A stretch of DNA of 64,000 nucleotides from Mammaliicoccus sp. Dog046 (GCF_034039665.1 NZ_CP120131.1:2162499-2226498); one strand, 5' to 3'; counted from the stretch's first letter, positions 43,844-53,678 are shown. The notes: generated by a model from the letters alone, not told the origin. Numbers and translations: made by a program.

Positions 43844-44659
43844 ATGCAAAAAATTAATCAAATTCCTATAAGTGAGTTTGCTAGTTTAACAAATGTGACT
43901 CGTCAAACTCTTATCTATTACGATAAAATCAACCTTTTCAAACCGGATTATATCAATGACATGGGTTACCGTTATTACTCCATTAAACAAATTGAATTCA
44001 TCAGCGTTATCACATTACTCAAGGAATTAGGCATGCCGCTTAAAGAGATTAAAGAATATACGCAAAACAAATCTCCCGAATACTTTTTAAATTTAATGAC
44101 ACAACAGAAGAAGACCATTCAAGCGCAAAAGCAGCATTTAGAATATAACGAAATGATCATCGATGATAAAATCCAACTCATTAAAGAAGCGATACAAACG
44201 CCATTCGATGAAATCACACTGCAAGAAATAGAAGAATCGACTTTCTACATCAGTGATGATATCGCAAATGCGTCAGAACTTGATTTCTTACTTTCCATTA
44301 ATCAATTTATCGATGAACTCAAATCACACGAGCTATTTACTAGCCAACCGATTGGCGTCATTTCAAATAGAGCAGACATTATCAATCATAGATACCACAA
44401 TTACAGTCATCTATACGTCAAAATTCCAAACGCCAAACGACATTACGAAAACACCATTACTTTAAAAGGCCAATACCTCATCGGTTACCATTTAGGGAGA
44501 GATACTAATATAGAAGAAACGTACTTAAAAATGATCAAAGAAATCGAAAACATGCATTTAAACATCGGACAATATGTGTATGAAGAATTTGTGTTTGATT
44601 CTGTCATTAAAAATAATGAAAATGAATATATTACGAAGATTATGATTGAAGTTGAATAA
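43844..44659 (+). CDS. MerR-family regulator with effector-binding domain (BmrR-like)
   Basis: 271 residues. The N-terminal MerR helix-turn-helix is ISEFASLTNVTRQTLIYYDK, then the wing LFKPDYINDMGYRYYSIKQIE. A dimerisation coiled coil lies at about 80-120 (QQKKTIQAQKQHLEYNEMII). The C-terminal 130 residues look like a GyrI-type drug-binding domain. It is divergent from the NorA-like pump with a shared dyad, so it is the likely drug-sensing activator of that pump. Ribosome binding site AGAAGGAG. The ligand is unknown. Confidence 0.85.
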   Translation: MQKINQIPISEFASLTNVTRQTLIYYDKINLFKPDYINDMGYRYYSIKQIEFISVITLLKELGMPLKEIKEYTQNKSPEYFLNLMTQQKKTIQAQKQHLEYNEMIIDDKIQLIKEAIQTPFDEITLQEIEESTFYISDDIANASELDFLLSINQFIDELKSHELFTSQPIGVISNRADIINHRYHNYSHLYVKIPNAKRHYENTITLKGQYLIGYHLGRDTNIEETYLKMIKEIENMHLNIGQYVYEEFVFDSVIKNNENEYITKIMIEVE

Positions 44660-44706
44660 GTATAGTAACATTTCCCCTTGCACCAATCATTATCATTTGC
44701 TTAAAA

Positions 44707-44722
44707 ATGATATTTATATCAT
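44707..44722. promoter_or_regulatory. Palindrome upstream of the DJ-1-like gene
   Basis: ATGATAT-TT-ATATCAT is a perfect 7-2-7 dyad 45 bases before the start. It follows TTGCTT and precedes TGATAA, so it may lie within the promoter spacer. Confidence 0.4.
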
Positions 44723-44767
44723 GATAAAATTAAATCATTTTCAAAATTAAACAAAGGGGTGTTTTTT

Positions 44768-45370
44768 ATGAAAAGAGCATTAATCGTACTTACAGAAGAA
44801 TATGCGGATTGGGAATTAGCGTATATCGCCGCAGAACTTTCCATGTCACATGAATTTGAAATCAACACGGTCTCTTTAGGTGAATCTACTGTCACGTCAA
44901 TCGGTCAAATCAAGACGGTGGTCGATTATACTATTGACCAAATTTCAGAAACTTATGATGCACTCATTGTTATCGGTGGAAATAGCTGGTCAACGATTGA
45001 AAACGAACAACTCGTCTCACTGATCAAGTCATATTTAGACCAGTCTATCGTCGTTGGTGCGATATGTGGTGCTGTAGACTTCTTTGCTAAAAATGGCTTA
45101 CTCACTGGTTACAAACATACGGGTAATGACCTCAACACTTGGACGACAGTCGAAGATTATAAGCAATATCATAATTCATTAGACTTTGTGAACGAAGACA
45201 GTGTAGCAGATAAGAACCTCGTCACTTCAAACGGATCCAGCAGCGTGGACTTTGCTTTCAATATCATACAAGCACTCGGACTTCTCGATCGTAAAGAAGC
45301 TGAGAAGAATAAATACTTCTATAAATCAGGATATGTCGCATATAAATTGAAGTATGGTGAAATTGGTTAA
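44768..45370 (+). CDS. DJ-1/PfpI family protein (glutamine amidotransferase-like)
   Basis: 200 residues from ATG 44768, correctly spaced after AAAGGGG; the GTG further upstream lies within that site. A flavodoxin-like fold with the nucleophile elbow GAICGAVDFF, Cys100, and the preceding Glu16 in ADWELAYIAAEL, the usual DJ-1 pair. Relatives act as chaperones, glyoxalases or amidases, so no single reaction can be given. It stands alone, upstream of a bidirectional terminator. Confidence 0.85.
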   Translation: MKRALIVLTEEYADWELAYIAAELSMSHEFEINTVSLGESTVTSIGQIKTVVDYTIDQISETYDALIVIGGNSWSTIENEQLVSLIKSYLDQSIVVGAICGAVDFFAKNGLLTGYKHTGNDLNTWTTVEDYKQYHNSLDFVNEDSVADKNLVTSNGSSSVDFAFNIIQALGLLDRKEAEKNKYFYKSGYVAYKLKYGEIG

Positions 45371-45376
45371 AATAGA

Positions 45377-45418
45377 AAAGCTGAACTCGAAGGAAATTTC
45401 GAGTTCAGCTTTGTTTTT
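45377..45418. terminator. Bidirectional terminator
   Basis: AAAGCTGAACTCGAA and TTCGAGTTCAGCTTT are perfectly complementary over 15 bp, with T-runs both ways. It is shared by the DJ-1-like gene and the convergent glycerophosphotransferase gene. Confidence 0.85.
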
Positions 45419-45421
45419 TAC

Positions 45422-47755
45422 TTATAGTATTTCTAATTTCTTCAATTCATCTATTATTCTATCTGTGTTTTTATTATCTTGAAATTCATTAATTTGTCTG
45501 TATTTGTGCATGATATTTTCAGGAACCTTATAGTTATTGGCAATAGCTTTTTGCACAATATTTACTAATGACTCTGCTGAATACGCAATTTCTCCTGGTG
45601 CGTTATTATCATTAACTGGTGGTATCGCTTTATAATTTTCAATTAAATAATCTTTTTCTTCCCAATAGAATATTGGGTATGCTCCTCTATAAATACTATC
45701 ATAAATTGCTGAAGAATAGTCAGTTATAAATATGATAGAATCCTTCAAAGCCTCACTTGGATTAGGTTCAATCATTTCTTTATATTCTGGGAGTTTATCA
45801 TAAATATACTCAGAAAACTTATTATGAGGTACAACAAGTAATCTATCTTTTAAACCAGCTTTTTCGAATTCATTTATCACTTTAATAAGTGATCTGAAAT
45901 AACTTGTTTTAGTTATATCTCCAGAATAAATCAATCGTTCTTCCCAATATCTATAAGTTGGCATATATGCTATTTTATCAGCGCCTTCTGATAAAGTAAT
46001 ATTATCAAATGTAGCTAATCCTGTTTTAATTAAATCATTATCGTCGTAACCCATTTTATAAAATTGTTCAGCCTCTAAATCAGATGATATAACATTTTTT
46101 ATATTATTATACTTGTTATAATTTTTATGGAATCCAAAGGCCATTGGATTATCTACTGGCTTCGCGAACATTATTCCATGTTGTAAAAAGACACTTGGTG
46201 TATCCATTATTTTATCTCTTAATGAATCAATATAAATTCTGTCATTGATGATATGATTTGGTAACTCTGAAGAAACAAAATAGTCAGATTCATATAATTT
46301 TAAGTAATGCTTGAAACTGTACTTTTTCAATAAGAATTTCCCGTATTTCTTTTTCATTTCTTTAAAGTAACTCGCATTTTTATCTAAAATAAAGTAATTA
46401 TTAGAATTGATATTTTTATTTTCCATGACTTTATCAAAAACTTTGATTGATGATTCTTCCGCTCTCTCACTTTTCTTTTCAAAGTAAATATTAGTATTCT
46501 TATTTTTATTTTTCTTAGAGAAAAGTTTTGCAACTTTGATTTTAATTTTATTACTCATACTATATTCTTCTGAATAAGGTATTGAAGTAAGTGTTAAATT
46601 TGCGCCTAAATTATTTCTTAAAATCATTACATTATCTTTAAACACTGATGATTTCAATGTCTGCATTGGTTTTGCCAAACTTGATAAACCAACATTATGC
46701 AGAACAAAATCTTCACTACCACATAATATATTTGTATGAATTCTATCTAATTTTTCAATTTCCTCAAACGGAACTTTACCAACTACAAATTGATTTAATA
46801 CTTTCAAATTTTTAAATGGTCGTTTAAATTTCCCAACTTTATTATCTTTATCTTGTAAATAAATATAGTCATATTTATGTTTAGCACGATAACCATTATG
46901 TTTAAATCGTCCGATTAGATAAAAAGATTTTTTCAATTTAAATGGTAATAAAAGTGATGTATATCTCGAAATCAATTTAGGATTAGATCTCAATACATGT
47001 ACCCCATTACTATTATTAAAAATAAAATATTTTCTGTTTTTAAAACTGAAATATAATAATATATGTTCTTTTTTAATTTTTTCTGTCATTCTTAATTCTC
47101 TTATTAACGTAGGTGATAAACCAATTTTATTTACATTTAAAATTACACTGTCATCATTTTCTTTATTTGTTAGCTCTATATTATTAGAATTAATCATTCT
47201 TAAGCTAAAGTTTTCATTTTGATAATGAAGTTTAAAGATAAACTTTCTATAAATAATTTCATTTAAAAATCGATCATAGGTAATAATAACAACTAAATTA
47301 TTGAACTTTAACTTCGCTATTGTAATGTATCTTTGTCTTTCCGACTCAATACCTAAATCAAAATCATGTGTATATACAATGGTTTTTGTATCATTTTTTT
47401 CACTAAACAAATCGTTCAATGTAAATAAAAGTTTACCTTCTAAATAAAATTCACCAATATGTCTATTTGCTATTTGGATATCCAAACATTTATTTATAAT
47501 CACTTCATAATTAAAAATCGAATCTTTTATTTCTTGACTATCTGCATATATATGACCATTCCATGCATAAATGAATGTTTTATCATCTATACATGCAATA
47601 ATTTCATCATTTATATCGTTGGTTTTGCATAATAAAACCTTGTCATCCTTAGGTATATATTTAAATTTATCTTCCTTTGATATATTGTCGTTAAATAATA
47701 TTGCATTATCTTGTATTTCAAAATCAAATTTATTTGAAAATTTTATTACTGTCAC
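45422..47755 (-). CDS. CDP-glycerol:glycerophosphate glycerophosphotransferase family protein (TagF-like)
   Basis: 777 residues from a GTG that follows GGAGG. The N-terminal half (about 1-380) is beta-rich, without membrane segments, and not recognised. The C-terminal part (about 430-770) has the Glyphos_transf signature in order: SVFLQHGIMFAKPVDN, IAYMPTYRYWEERL, VVPHNKF, and FITDYSSAIYDSIYRGAYPIFYW. The family polymerises or transfers glycerol- or ribitol-phosphate from CDP-alditols to make teichoic-acid-like chains on the cytoplasmic face. It lies downstream of the capsule operon but is separately terminated. It may decorate a surface polymer; the link to the capsule is inference. Confidence 0.82.
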   Translation of the reverse strand: MTVIKFSNKFDFEIQDNAILFNDNISKEDKFKYIPKDDKVLLCKTNDINDEIIACIDDKTFIYAWNGHIYADSQEIKDSIFNYEVIINKCLDIQIANRHIGEFYLEGKLLFTLNDLFSEKNDTKTIVYTHDFDLGIESERQRYITIAKLKFNNLVVIITYDRFLNEIIYRKFIFKLHYQNENFSLRMINSNNIELTNKENDDSVILNVNKIGLSPTLIRELRMTEKIKKEHILLYFSFKNRKYFIFNNSNGVHVLRSNPKLISRYTSLLLPFKLKKSFYLIGRFKHNGYRAKHKYDYIYLQDKDNKVGKFKRPFKNLKVLNQFVVGKVPFEEIEKLDRIHTNILCGSEDFVLHNVGLSSLAKPMQTLKSSVFKDNVMILRNNLGANLTLTSIPYSEEYSMSNKIKIKVAKLFSKKNKNKNTNIYFEKKSERAEESSIKVFDKVMENKNINSNNYFILDKNASYFKEMKKKYGKFLLKKYSFKHYLKLYESDYFVSSELPNHIINDRIYIDSLRDKIMDTPSVFLQHGIMFAKPVDNPMAFGFHKNYNKYNNIKNVISSDLEAEQFYKMGYDDNDLIKTGLATFDNITLSEGADKIAYMPTYRYWEERLIYSGDITKTSYFRSLIKVINEFEKAGLKDRLLVVPHNKFSEYIYDKLPEYKEMIEPNPSEALKDSIIFITDYSSAIYDSIYRGAYPIFYWEEKDYLIENYKAIPPVNDNNAPGEIAYSAESLVNIVQKAIANNYKVPENIMHKYRQINEFQDNKNTDRIIDELKKLEIL

Positions 47756-47827
47756 ACTTAACCCTCCATAATTTAAACTTATCTATTGTTCATTGTTTTG
47801 TTTGGCATTCATTATAAAATTCACCTA

Positions 47828-47870
47828 TAAAAAAGAAGAACTCCCTATTAATAATCATTAATAGAGAGTT
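47828..47870 (-). terminator. Terminator after the small anchored-protein gene
   Basis: ACTCCCTATTAAT and ATTAATAGAGAGT form a 13-bp stem (one mismatch) with a minus-strand T-run. From 47871 to 47946 I see nothing. Confidence 0.7.
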
Positions 47871-47946
47871 TAACGGGGATCCTTCAAACAGTTATAGTAC
47901 AACCCATTTACGTTTTTGTAAATCTTTTTTTCCACACAAACGTATT

Positions 47947-48273
47947 CTATTGATTATTTTTTAGCCAAACAGATTCTTCATAAGCTTTAACCGCTTCTTG
48001 ATAATGATTGCTTTTTGGTATGATGCCATGATCAACCGCTTCATTATAAGCATTCATTTTAGTCTGCTCATCTTTGTGACTATAAATCACTTTAGATAAA
48101 TCTTTTTGATTTTTAATATTTAAATCATTGGCTTGATTTTTCTTTTTAACTTGTTCAGTTTTTTCTTTTTTGCTTCCTTTTTTGCTATGTTCTGAATGAT
48201 CAGTTGTTTCCATATACCAAGCAGATGCAATAGTTAAGCAAAAAATGATCACTACGAGAATGATGTTTCTCAT
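47947..48273 (-). CDS. Small membrane-anchored/secreted protein of unknown function
   Basis: 108 residues from ATG 48273, spaced well from GAGGAGAG. A single N-terminal hydrophobic segment (NIILVVIIFCLTIASAWYM) is followed by a Lys/Glu-rich linker. The C-terminal domain (about 60-108) contains MNAYNEAVDHGIIPKSNHYQEA. The segment could be an anchor or an uncleaved signal. A family is not recognised. It has its own promoter region and terminator, between the capsule operon and the transferase gene. Confidence 0.7.
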   Translation of the reverse strand: MRNIILVVIIFCLTIASAWYMETTDHSEHSKKGSKKEKTEQVKKKNQANDLNIKNQKDLSKVIYSHKDEQTKMNAYNEAVDHGIIPKSNHYQEAVKAYEESVWLKNNQ

Positions 48274-48477
48274 TGTTGAATCTCTCCTCAAATTTTAAGC
48301 AATATTAATATTAAACTACAATTTATCACATTTGTAAAATTTACATTTACAATTTTAATCTTAAATTTACAAATATACGAAATGTAAACAATTACATTAA
48401 GATTAAATCTTTTTTAATATACAATATTTTGAAATAGACAGTTTGATGTTTCATAGCCTGTTAGTCTCCATAATAAA

Positions 48478-48530
48478 AAGCACTACCCATATCGTATCCA
48501 TTTTGGATTTGATTATCGGTAGTGCTTAAT
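48478..48530 (-). terminator. Terminator of the capsule operon
   Basis: AAGCACTACC and GGTAGTGCTT, with an inner ATCC/GGAT pair, lie six bases after the capN stop and have a minus-strand T-run. Confidence 0.75.
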
Positions 48531-48532
48531 AT

Positions 48533-49393
48533 TTAATTTAAAATAGTTCTGCTATATGTTGCATCTTCATTTATAAATTTTTCTTCTATGCTGAAGCTAT
48601 CTATATTGTGATCATATACCAAATTTCCATAAATTTTATTTAAAAAGCTAACCTTTGAAAATAATTTTATTAAACTACTAGGTAACTTCAAAATTTTACT
48701 GTTCTTATTATTTAATTCTCTCATTTTAACTATAGCTACATTAGTATTTAAATAATATTGATTTTGTGGATGGAAAGTTCCTGAACTTTCTTTCTGAATC
48801 AATTCACCAATATAGATTTCTAGATTCTCTATATAAATGCTACTACGTTGGTTATCAATTTGAGGATATAAAGGTAATAATTTCGAAACTTGAATTAATC
48901 TATGAAAATTCCCTGGTGCTTCCGATCCATATATCATTGGCGGTCTAACTACTGCTATTTTAAATTTTGAAGATTTCATTTCATATAATTTTTCTTCTGC
49001 TCGTAGTTTAGAAATACCATATTCTGTTGTTGGCTTCTTAGCTGTATTTCTATCAATCGTTATATTTTCTCCAATTTTCCCTTCGACACCAAATACTGAC
49101 ATTGTACTGAAGAATATAAATTGTTTTGTACCTTCTGTTTTAGCCTTTTCAGCTAATTCTCTTGTTAAATGATAGTTAACATTCATATAATCAACCATTT
49201 TAGCATTTGGTTCATTATTATGTACAAGTGCAGCGAGATGAATAATAACATCAAACTTTCCAAAATCTAAATGCTTCCACTCATTTCCTCTTACACTAAT
49301 ACTTTCTACTAAGTAATCCTGATTTGTTAAATACTGTTCTAAACGATTACCTACATAACCATGCTTTCCAGTGATTAATATTGATTTACTCAT
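48533..49393 (-). CDS. capN: CapN-like NAD-dependent epimerase/reductase
   Basis: 286 residues; extended short-chain dehydrogenase. The cofactor motif is ITGKHGYVGNRLEQYL, and the active-site YxxxK is in TEYGISKLRAEE. Ser in FIFFSTMSVFG completes the triad. In the type 5/8 pathway CapN reduces the 4-keto intermediate made by CapD to UDP-D-FucNAc. It shares one base with capM and is the last gene of the capsule operon. Confidence 0.87.
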   Translation of the reverse strand: MSKSILITGKHGYVGNRLEQYLTNQDYLVESISVRGNEWKHLDFGKFDVIIHLAALVHNNEPNAKMVDYMNVNYHLTRELAEKAKTEGTKQFIFFSTMSVFGVEGKIGENITIDRNTAKKPTTEYGISKLRAEEKLYEMKSSKFKIAVVRPPMIYGSEAPGNFHRLIQVSKLLPLYPQIDNQRSSIYIENLEIYIGELIQKESSGTFHPQNQYYLNTNVAIVKMRELNNKNSKILKLPSSLIKLFSKVSFLNKIYGNLVYDHNIDSFSIEEKFINEDATYSRTILN

Positions 49394-49950
49394 TAATGTT
49401 TCACACCTTCAGAAGTTATCGTATTTCTGATTGTCTTATAAATAATAAACATATCTAAAGTAAAGTTTTGATTTTCAACATAATATTTATCATATTGCAC
49501 TTTTTGATCATCTGAAATGTCATCTCTACCCATTACTTGTGCTAAACCAGTTAGCCCCGGCTTAACTGTATGTACATTTTCACTTGTTCTTTTTTCAATT
49601 AAATCATATTGATTGTATAGCGCAGGTCGTGGACCAACTACAGACATATCACCTTTGATGATATTAAATAATTGAGGTAATTCATCTATAGACGTTTTTC
49701 TAATAAAGCGCCCTGACTTTGTAATATACATACTTGCATCAATTTTATCTGTTGCTACATCTGGTGTTTCTACTTTCATAGATCTAAATTTATAAATATT
49801 AAATATCTTATTATTTAAACCAGGTCTTTTTTGTTTAAATACAATTGGACCCTTAGATTCTAATTTAATGATTATTGACGTTATCATTAAAATCGGAGAA
49901 GCAACTAGAATCACAAAAAGCGAACTAAAAAAATCAAATAATCTTTTCAT
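49393..49950 (-). CDS. capM: CapM-like initiating sugar transferase
   Basis: 185 residues, normal for the short polyprenyl-phosphate sugar-phosphotransferase family. An N-terminal membrane helix (LFDFFSSLFVILVASPILM) precedes GPIVFKQKRPGLNNKIFNIYKFRSM and DELPQLFNIIKGDMSVVGPRP, the conserved catalytic regions. It loads the first sugar phosphate (D-FucNAc in type 5/8) onto undecaprenyl phosphate. It lies between capL and capN, as in S. aureus. Confidence 0.93.
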   Translation of the reverse strand: MKRLFDFFSSLFVILVASPILMITSIIIKLESKGPIVFKQKRPGLNNKIFNIYKFRSMKVETPDVATDKIDASMYITKSGRFIRKTSIDELPQLFNIIKGDMSVVGPRPALYNQYDLIEKRTSENVHTVKPGLTGLAQVMGRDDISDDQKVQYDKYYVENQNFTLDMFIIYKTIRNTITSEGVKH

Positions 49951-49961
49951 CCCTTATGACC

Positions 49962-51167
49962 TCACTTTAATAATTCAAAATATTTTTCTGTACTTAATTT
50001 TCTTGTGTAATTATCTTTAAATAAATGATATGCGTTTGTTCCTATTACTTTAAGATTTTCAGTACTATTAGTTTCAATAAATTTTTTCATTTCTGAAAAA
50101 TCGCCATTTTCTACTTGAATTCCAGCATTATAATCTATGAGTTGTTTCACAATATCAGTTTCTTTATTCATTATCGCTATCAGTGGCTTTCCAGCTGCTA
50201 GATAGGCATAATTTTTACTAGGAACGCCAAGACCTGTACCTTCTTCGACTAATGAAACAATACAACAATCAGCAATATTTAATACGTCAGAATAATCTGT
50301 ACCTGTTAAGAAATCATATACGACTGCATTATCAATACTTTGATTTTTAATATATTGTTTTACTTCGTCTTGTTTTTTTCCATGTCCACATAAGATTGTA
50401 AATATCTCACTATTGCCTTTAACAGAATCTAAGAATTTCATAATCGTATCCATATCTTGCAGTTGCCCCATGTTCCCGCTATAAAGTAATATCTTATTAT
50501 ATTTACTTCGTATTTCTTGAAACTTCTCGTTTAAAACTTCTTCGTTATTTACTGCTTTTTCATCATACCAATTAGGAATAACGTGAATATTATCTTCATT
50601 CTCAGAAATTTTATTACTTAAAACATAATTTTTCATTTCTGTTCCTAATACGATTACGTGCTTTGCATTTGTATAAACATGCTTATTAATATATTTCATT
50701 ACTTTATCAATCATGCTACCTGGCTTTGTTGCGCCTGTTTTAATCGCATTATCTGGAGCAATGTCATAAGCCACAAACGAATATTTCTTTTTAAGAATTC
50801 TATATAATAAATCTGGAATTAACGGTAGAATCGGTGGATTAGAATATACAAGGATATGATCATACTTCAACATTCTAGGCATATTTACTAAAAACATTGT
50901 AAATAATGAGAAGAAATTAACGATTCTTCCTACTTTAGATTTATTGTTAAACTGAGCATATTTTAACCTTCTAATATTTATCCCTTTATATGTTTCTTTT
51001 TTTACTATTTTTTTTGATTTAGCATATTCATATGGCCATCCGCACATTACATCAATATTTAAACCCTTTTCAACTAAATCTTCTGCCATTTGAGTTGGTA
51101 ATGTTGCTGAAGATACATATTCAGGATAAAAATACTGACAAAGGATTAATATCTTTTTATTTTTCAT
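49962..51167 (-). CDS. capL: CapL-like glycosyltransferase
   Basis: 401 residues from ATG 51167, which fits the GAGG upstream; the TTG two codons earlier does not. GT4/GT-B fold: N-terminal KKILILCQYFYPEYVSSATLP and a C-terminal donor site around LLYSGNMGQLQDMDTI and SLVEEGTGLGVPSKNYAYLAAGKP. In the type 5/8 pathway CapL adds L-FucNAc to the lipid-linked D-FucNAc. It is followed by capM and capN in the usual order, but preceded by capO. Confidence 0.9.
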   Translation of the reverse strand: MKNKKILILCQYFYPEYVSSATLPTQMAEDLVEKGLNIDVMCGWPYEYAKSKKIVKKETYKGINIRRLKYAQFNNKSKVGRIVNFFSLFTMFLVNMPRMLKYDHILVYSNPPILPLIPDLLYRILKKKYSFVAYDIAPDNAIKTGATKPGSMIDKVMKYINKHVYTNAKHVIVLGTEMKNYVLSNKISENEDNIHVIPNWYDEKAVNNEEVLNEKFQEIRSKYNKILLYSGNMGQLQDMDTIMKFLDSVKGNSEIFTILCGHGKKQDEVKQYIKNQSIDNAVVYDFLTGTDYSDVLNIADCCIVSLVEEGTGLGVPSKNYAYLAAGKPLIAIMNKETDIVKQLIDYNAGIQVENGDFSEMKKFIETNSTENLKVIGTNAYHLFKDNYTRKLSTEKYFELLK

Positions 51168-51181
51168 AATCAACCTCTTCT

Positions 51182-52426
51182 TTAGATTTCATAAATATTA
51201 TTAAAATTATAATAAGTAACTGAATCATCCGAGTTAACTATATTTTTAGTATCAAATATAACTTTGTTTTTCATTGCAGAAAGAACTTCCACCGATATAT
51301 TTTTATATTCATTATGATCTGTTAAAACTAATGCTAAATCACTATCGTTTAGTGCTTTTTCAATATCATTTTCAACCCAATCTAAATGGACATGACTATC
51401 TTGTGCTACAACTTCGAATTCAGATTTCAACTTTAATTCATGATATATATCTAAAGCTGGTGATTCACGAATATCATCGATATTACCTTTATAAGTTAAA
51501 CCTAATACTGTGATTTTCTTACCCTTAATTGATTTCATAATTTCATTTACCTTCTCAATTACGAAACTCGGCATACTATTGTTGATTGCTCTAGATTTAG
51601 AAATAATCTGAGCATTTTTTTCATCACTTGCAACAATAAAGTAAGGATCAACAGCAAGACAATGACCACCTACTCCAGGTCCTGGTAAATGTATATTCAC
51701 ACGAGGATGTTCATTAGCAAGTTTAATTACATCTAATGCATCTACTTTTAAAGTATCACTAATTTTTACTAATTCATTTGCTAGCGCAATATTCACATCT
51801 CTATAAGTGTTTTCCATTAATTTAGACATTTCAGCAGTACTTGCTTTCGTTTCTAGAAGCTTTCCTTGAACTAAAACTTTATATAAATCTATAGCTTTTT
51901 TAGTACATGCATCTGTAATACCACCAATAATTCTATTATTATGAACCATCTCATGAATAATTTTCCCGGGTAATACTCTTTCAGGACAATGTGCTAAATA
52001 AACATCTTTCCCAACTTCAAATCCATAAGATTCTATCATTGGTTGAACAACATCTTCTGTAGTTCTTGGAGCAATTGTAGATTCAACGATCACTGTGTCA
52101 CCCTTTTTGATAACACCTTGTAACTTCTCAACAGCACTCTTTAAATAAGAAACATCACAAGAGTTATCTTCTAAATGAGGTGTTGGTACAGCAATAATGT
52201 AGTAATCAGCTTCTTCAACTGTTGTAGAAGCTTTAAATTTTTTAGAATCTAAAGATTGTACTAGCAACTCTTCCATCCCGTTTTCTTCAATATGTAATTG
52301 TCCATTGTTTAATTTATTTACAACAGATTCATTTACATCTACACCTACTACATCTACATTTTTTGATGCAAATAATAGTGCAGTGGGTAAACCAATATAA
52401 CCTAACCCGATTACTGTTAATTTCAT
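51182..52426 (-). CDS. capO: CapO-like UDP-N-acetyl-D-mannosamine dehydrogenase
   Basis: 414 residues. NAD-binding motif VIGLGYIGLPTALLFA at residues 5-20, the central dimer helix (MSKLMENTYRDVNIALANEL), and catalytic Cys256 in PGVGGHCLAVDPYF. The UDP-binding domain has VLGLTYKGNIDDIRESPA. It oxidises UDP-ManNAc to UDP-ManNAcA. In S. aureus capO follows capN at the 3' end. Here it lies between the flippase gene and capL, so the order has changed. The capP epimerase that normally supplies UDP-ManNAc is not present. Confidence 0.92.
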   Translation of the reverse strand: MKLTVIGLGYIGLPTALLFASKNVDVVGVDVNESVVNKLNNGQLHIEENGMEELLVQSLDSKKFKASTTVEEADYYIIAVPTPHLEDNSCDVSYLKSAVEKLQGVIKKGDTVIVESTIAPRTTEDVVQPMIESYGFEVGKDVYLAHCPERVLPGKIIHEMVHNNRIIGGITDACTKKAIDLYKVLVQGKLLETKASTAEMSKLMENTYRDVNIALANELVKISDTLKVDALDVIKLANEHPRVNIHLPGPGVGGHCLAVDPYFIVASDEKNAQIISKSRAINNSMPSFVIEKVNEIMKSIKGKKITVLGLTYKGNIDDIRESPALDIYHELKLKSEFEVVAQDSHVHLDWVENDIEKALNDSDLALVLTDHNEYKNISVEVLSAMKNKVIFDTKNIVNSDDSVTYYNFNNIYEI

Positions 52427-52427
52427 A

Positions 52428-53675
52428 TTATTTTTCCTCTTTTACCTTAAAATTTTTATTTTTAGCATTAATATAAATCATGATATAAAAAGCAAGATAA
52501 GCTAAAAACATACCAATACTATTAAACACTATAAATTCTAGAAAACTTAGCCCTATATTTACGGTTAAAAAGTAACCAACAATTGTTACCCCTAAAAATA
52601 TAGATTGGAATATTAACTCTATATGTTGTTTATTAAATACAATAACTGATAATGATACTGTCGATACAATCATTCTTATCATAAACATTGGAATAACAAT
52701 TTTGATAATAAAAATTGTATCTACCCAATCACTACCTAAAATAGCAGTAATTAATTTATCATTAATAAAGTAGAATGGAAGATACAAAAATAAACTCAAA
52801 ACAATTAATATTCCTGAAATACTAGTTAGTTGACCTCGAAAACTACCCGTTGACATATAATTTTCGTGTGAACTTTGCATAAAAATTTTTGACAGCCCTA
52901 AGGTTATTATTGTGATCGGTACACCAAGAATTCTTGTGACCATTCCATAAATACCAACATCTTCATTTGTAAATAAAATACCTATAAAAAATATTACAAC
53001 TGAAAAAGACAGACTGTTCAAAAATATCGAAGGAGTAGAAAATATTAATTGATTTTTATTCTTGATAAATTCGTTAATGATTTGATTTTTATTTTTTATA
53101 ATTTTAAAGTGGTTTTTAAATGATTTATATCCTATTGTAACTCCTGCAATATAAGAAAAAGCAAAACCAATTATTAACCCTACACTTCCAAAGTACATAT
53201 ATCCTAATATGATTTGTATTAATGACATAAACAATGCTCGAGATATATTTATAATTCCAAGCATTTTATAATTTTTCTCTCTATTTAAATAACTAGTGAA
53301 AATATTAGTAAGACTAACTAATAACAAAATGACAATCACTAATATAGTTTCAAGCATATATTCCGGATGTAGAACAATATAAACACCAGCCACAGGAAGC
53401 AAAATCAATATTATTATTAAAGATATTACAAAACTAATTGATGAAAGAATGTTAGCTCTTTTATCACTTTTAGCAGTTATGATTAATAAATCATATCTAG
53501 CATTAATAATAGGAATTAACACTGTTACGACATTCGAAAAAATAGTGAATACACCAAATTCACTTGGCGAATATAATCTTGAAATAATTGGTATAGTTGC
53601 TATTAAAATAATTTGTGCTATCCCACTCGACAAAACCATAATTAAAGAATCATTTAAAAATTTATTTTTACTCAT
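52428..53675 (-). CDS. capK: Wzx-type polysaccharide flippase (CapK-like)
   Basis: 415 residues with 12 or more membrane helices in the MATE/Wzx pattern, opening with NDSLIMVLSSGIAQIILIATIPIISRLYSPSEFGVF. It translocates the lipid-linked repeat unit to the outer face. It lies one base from capO and three from the acetyltransferase gene. The strongly AT-rich codon use fits the serotype-specific core of the cluster. The position after the acetyltransferase gene matches type-8 capK. The exact subtype is not determined. Confidence 0.87.
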   Translation of the reverse strand: MSKNKFLNDSLIMVLSSGIAQIILIATIPIISRLYSPSEFGVFTIFSNVVTVLIPIINARYDLLIITAKSDKRANILSSISFVISLIIILILLPVAGVYIVLHPEYMLETILVIVILLLVSLTNIFTSYLNREKNYKMLGIINISRALFMSLIQIILGYMYFGSVGLIIGFAFSYIAGVTIGYKSFKNHFKIIKNKNQIINEFIKNKNQLIFSTPSIFLNSLSFSVVIFFIGILFTNEDVGIYGMVTRILGVPITIITLGLSKIFMQSSHENYMSTGSFRGQLTSISGILIVLSLFLYLPFYFINDKLITAILGSDWVDTIFIIKIVIPMFMIRMIVSTVSLSVIVFNKQHIELIFQSIFLGVTIVGYFLTVNIGLSFLEFIVFNSIGMFLAYLAFYIMIYINAKNKNFKVKEEK

Positions 53676-53678
53676 TAA

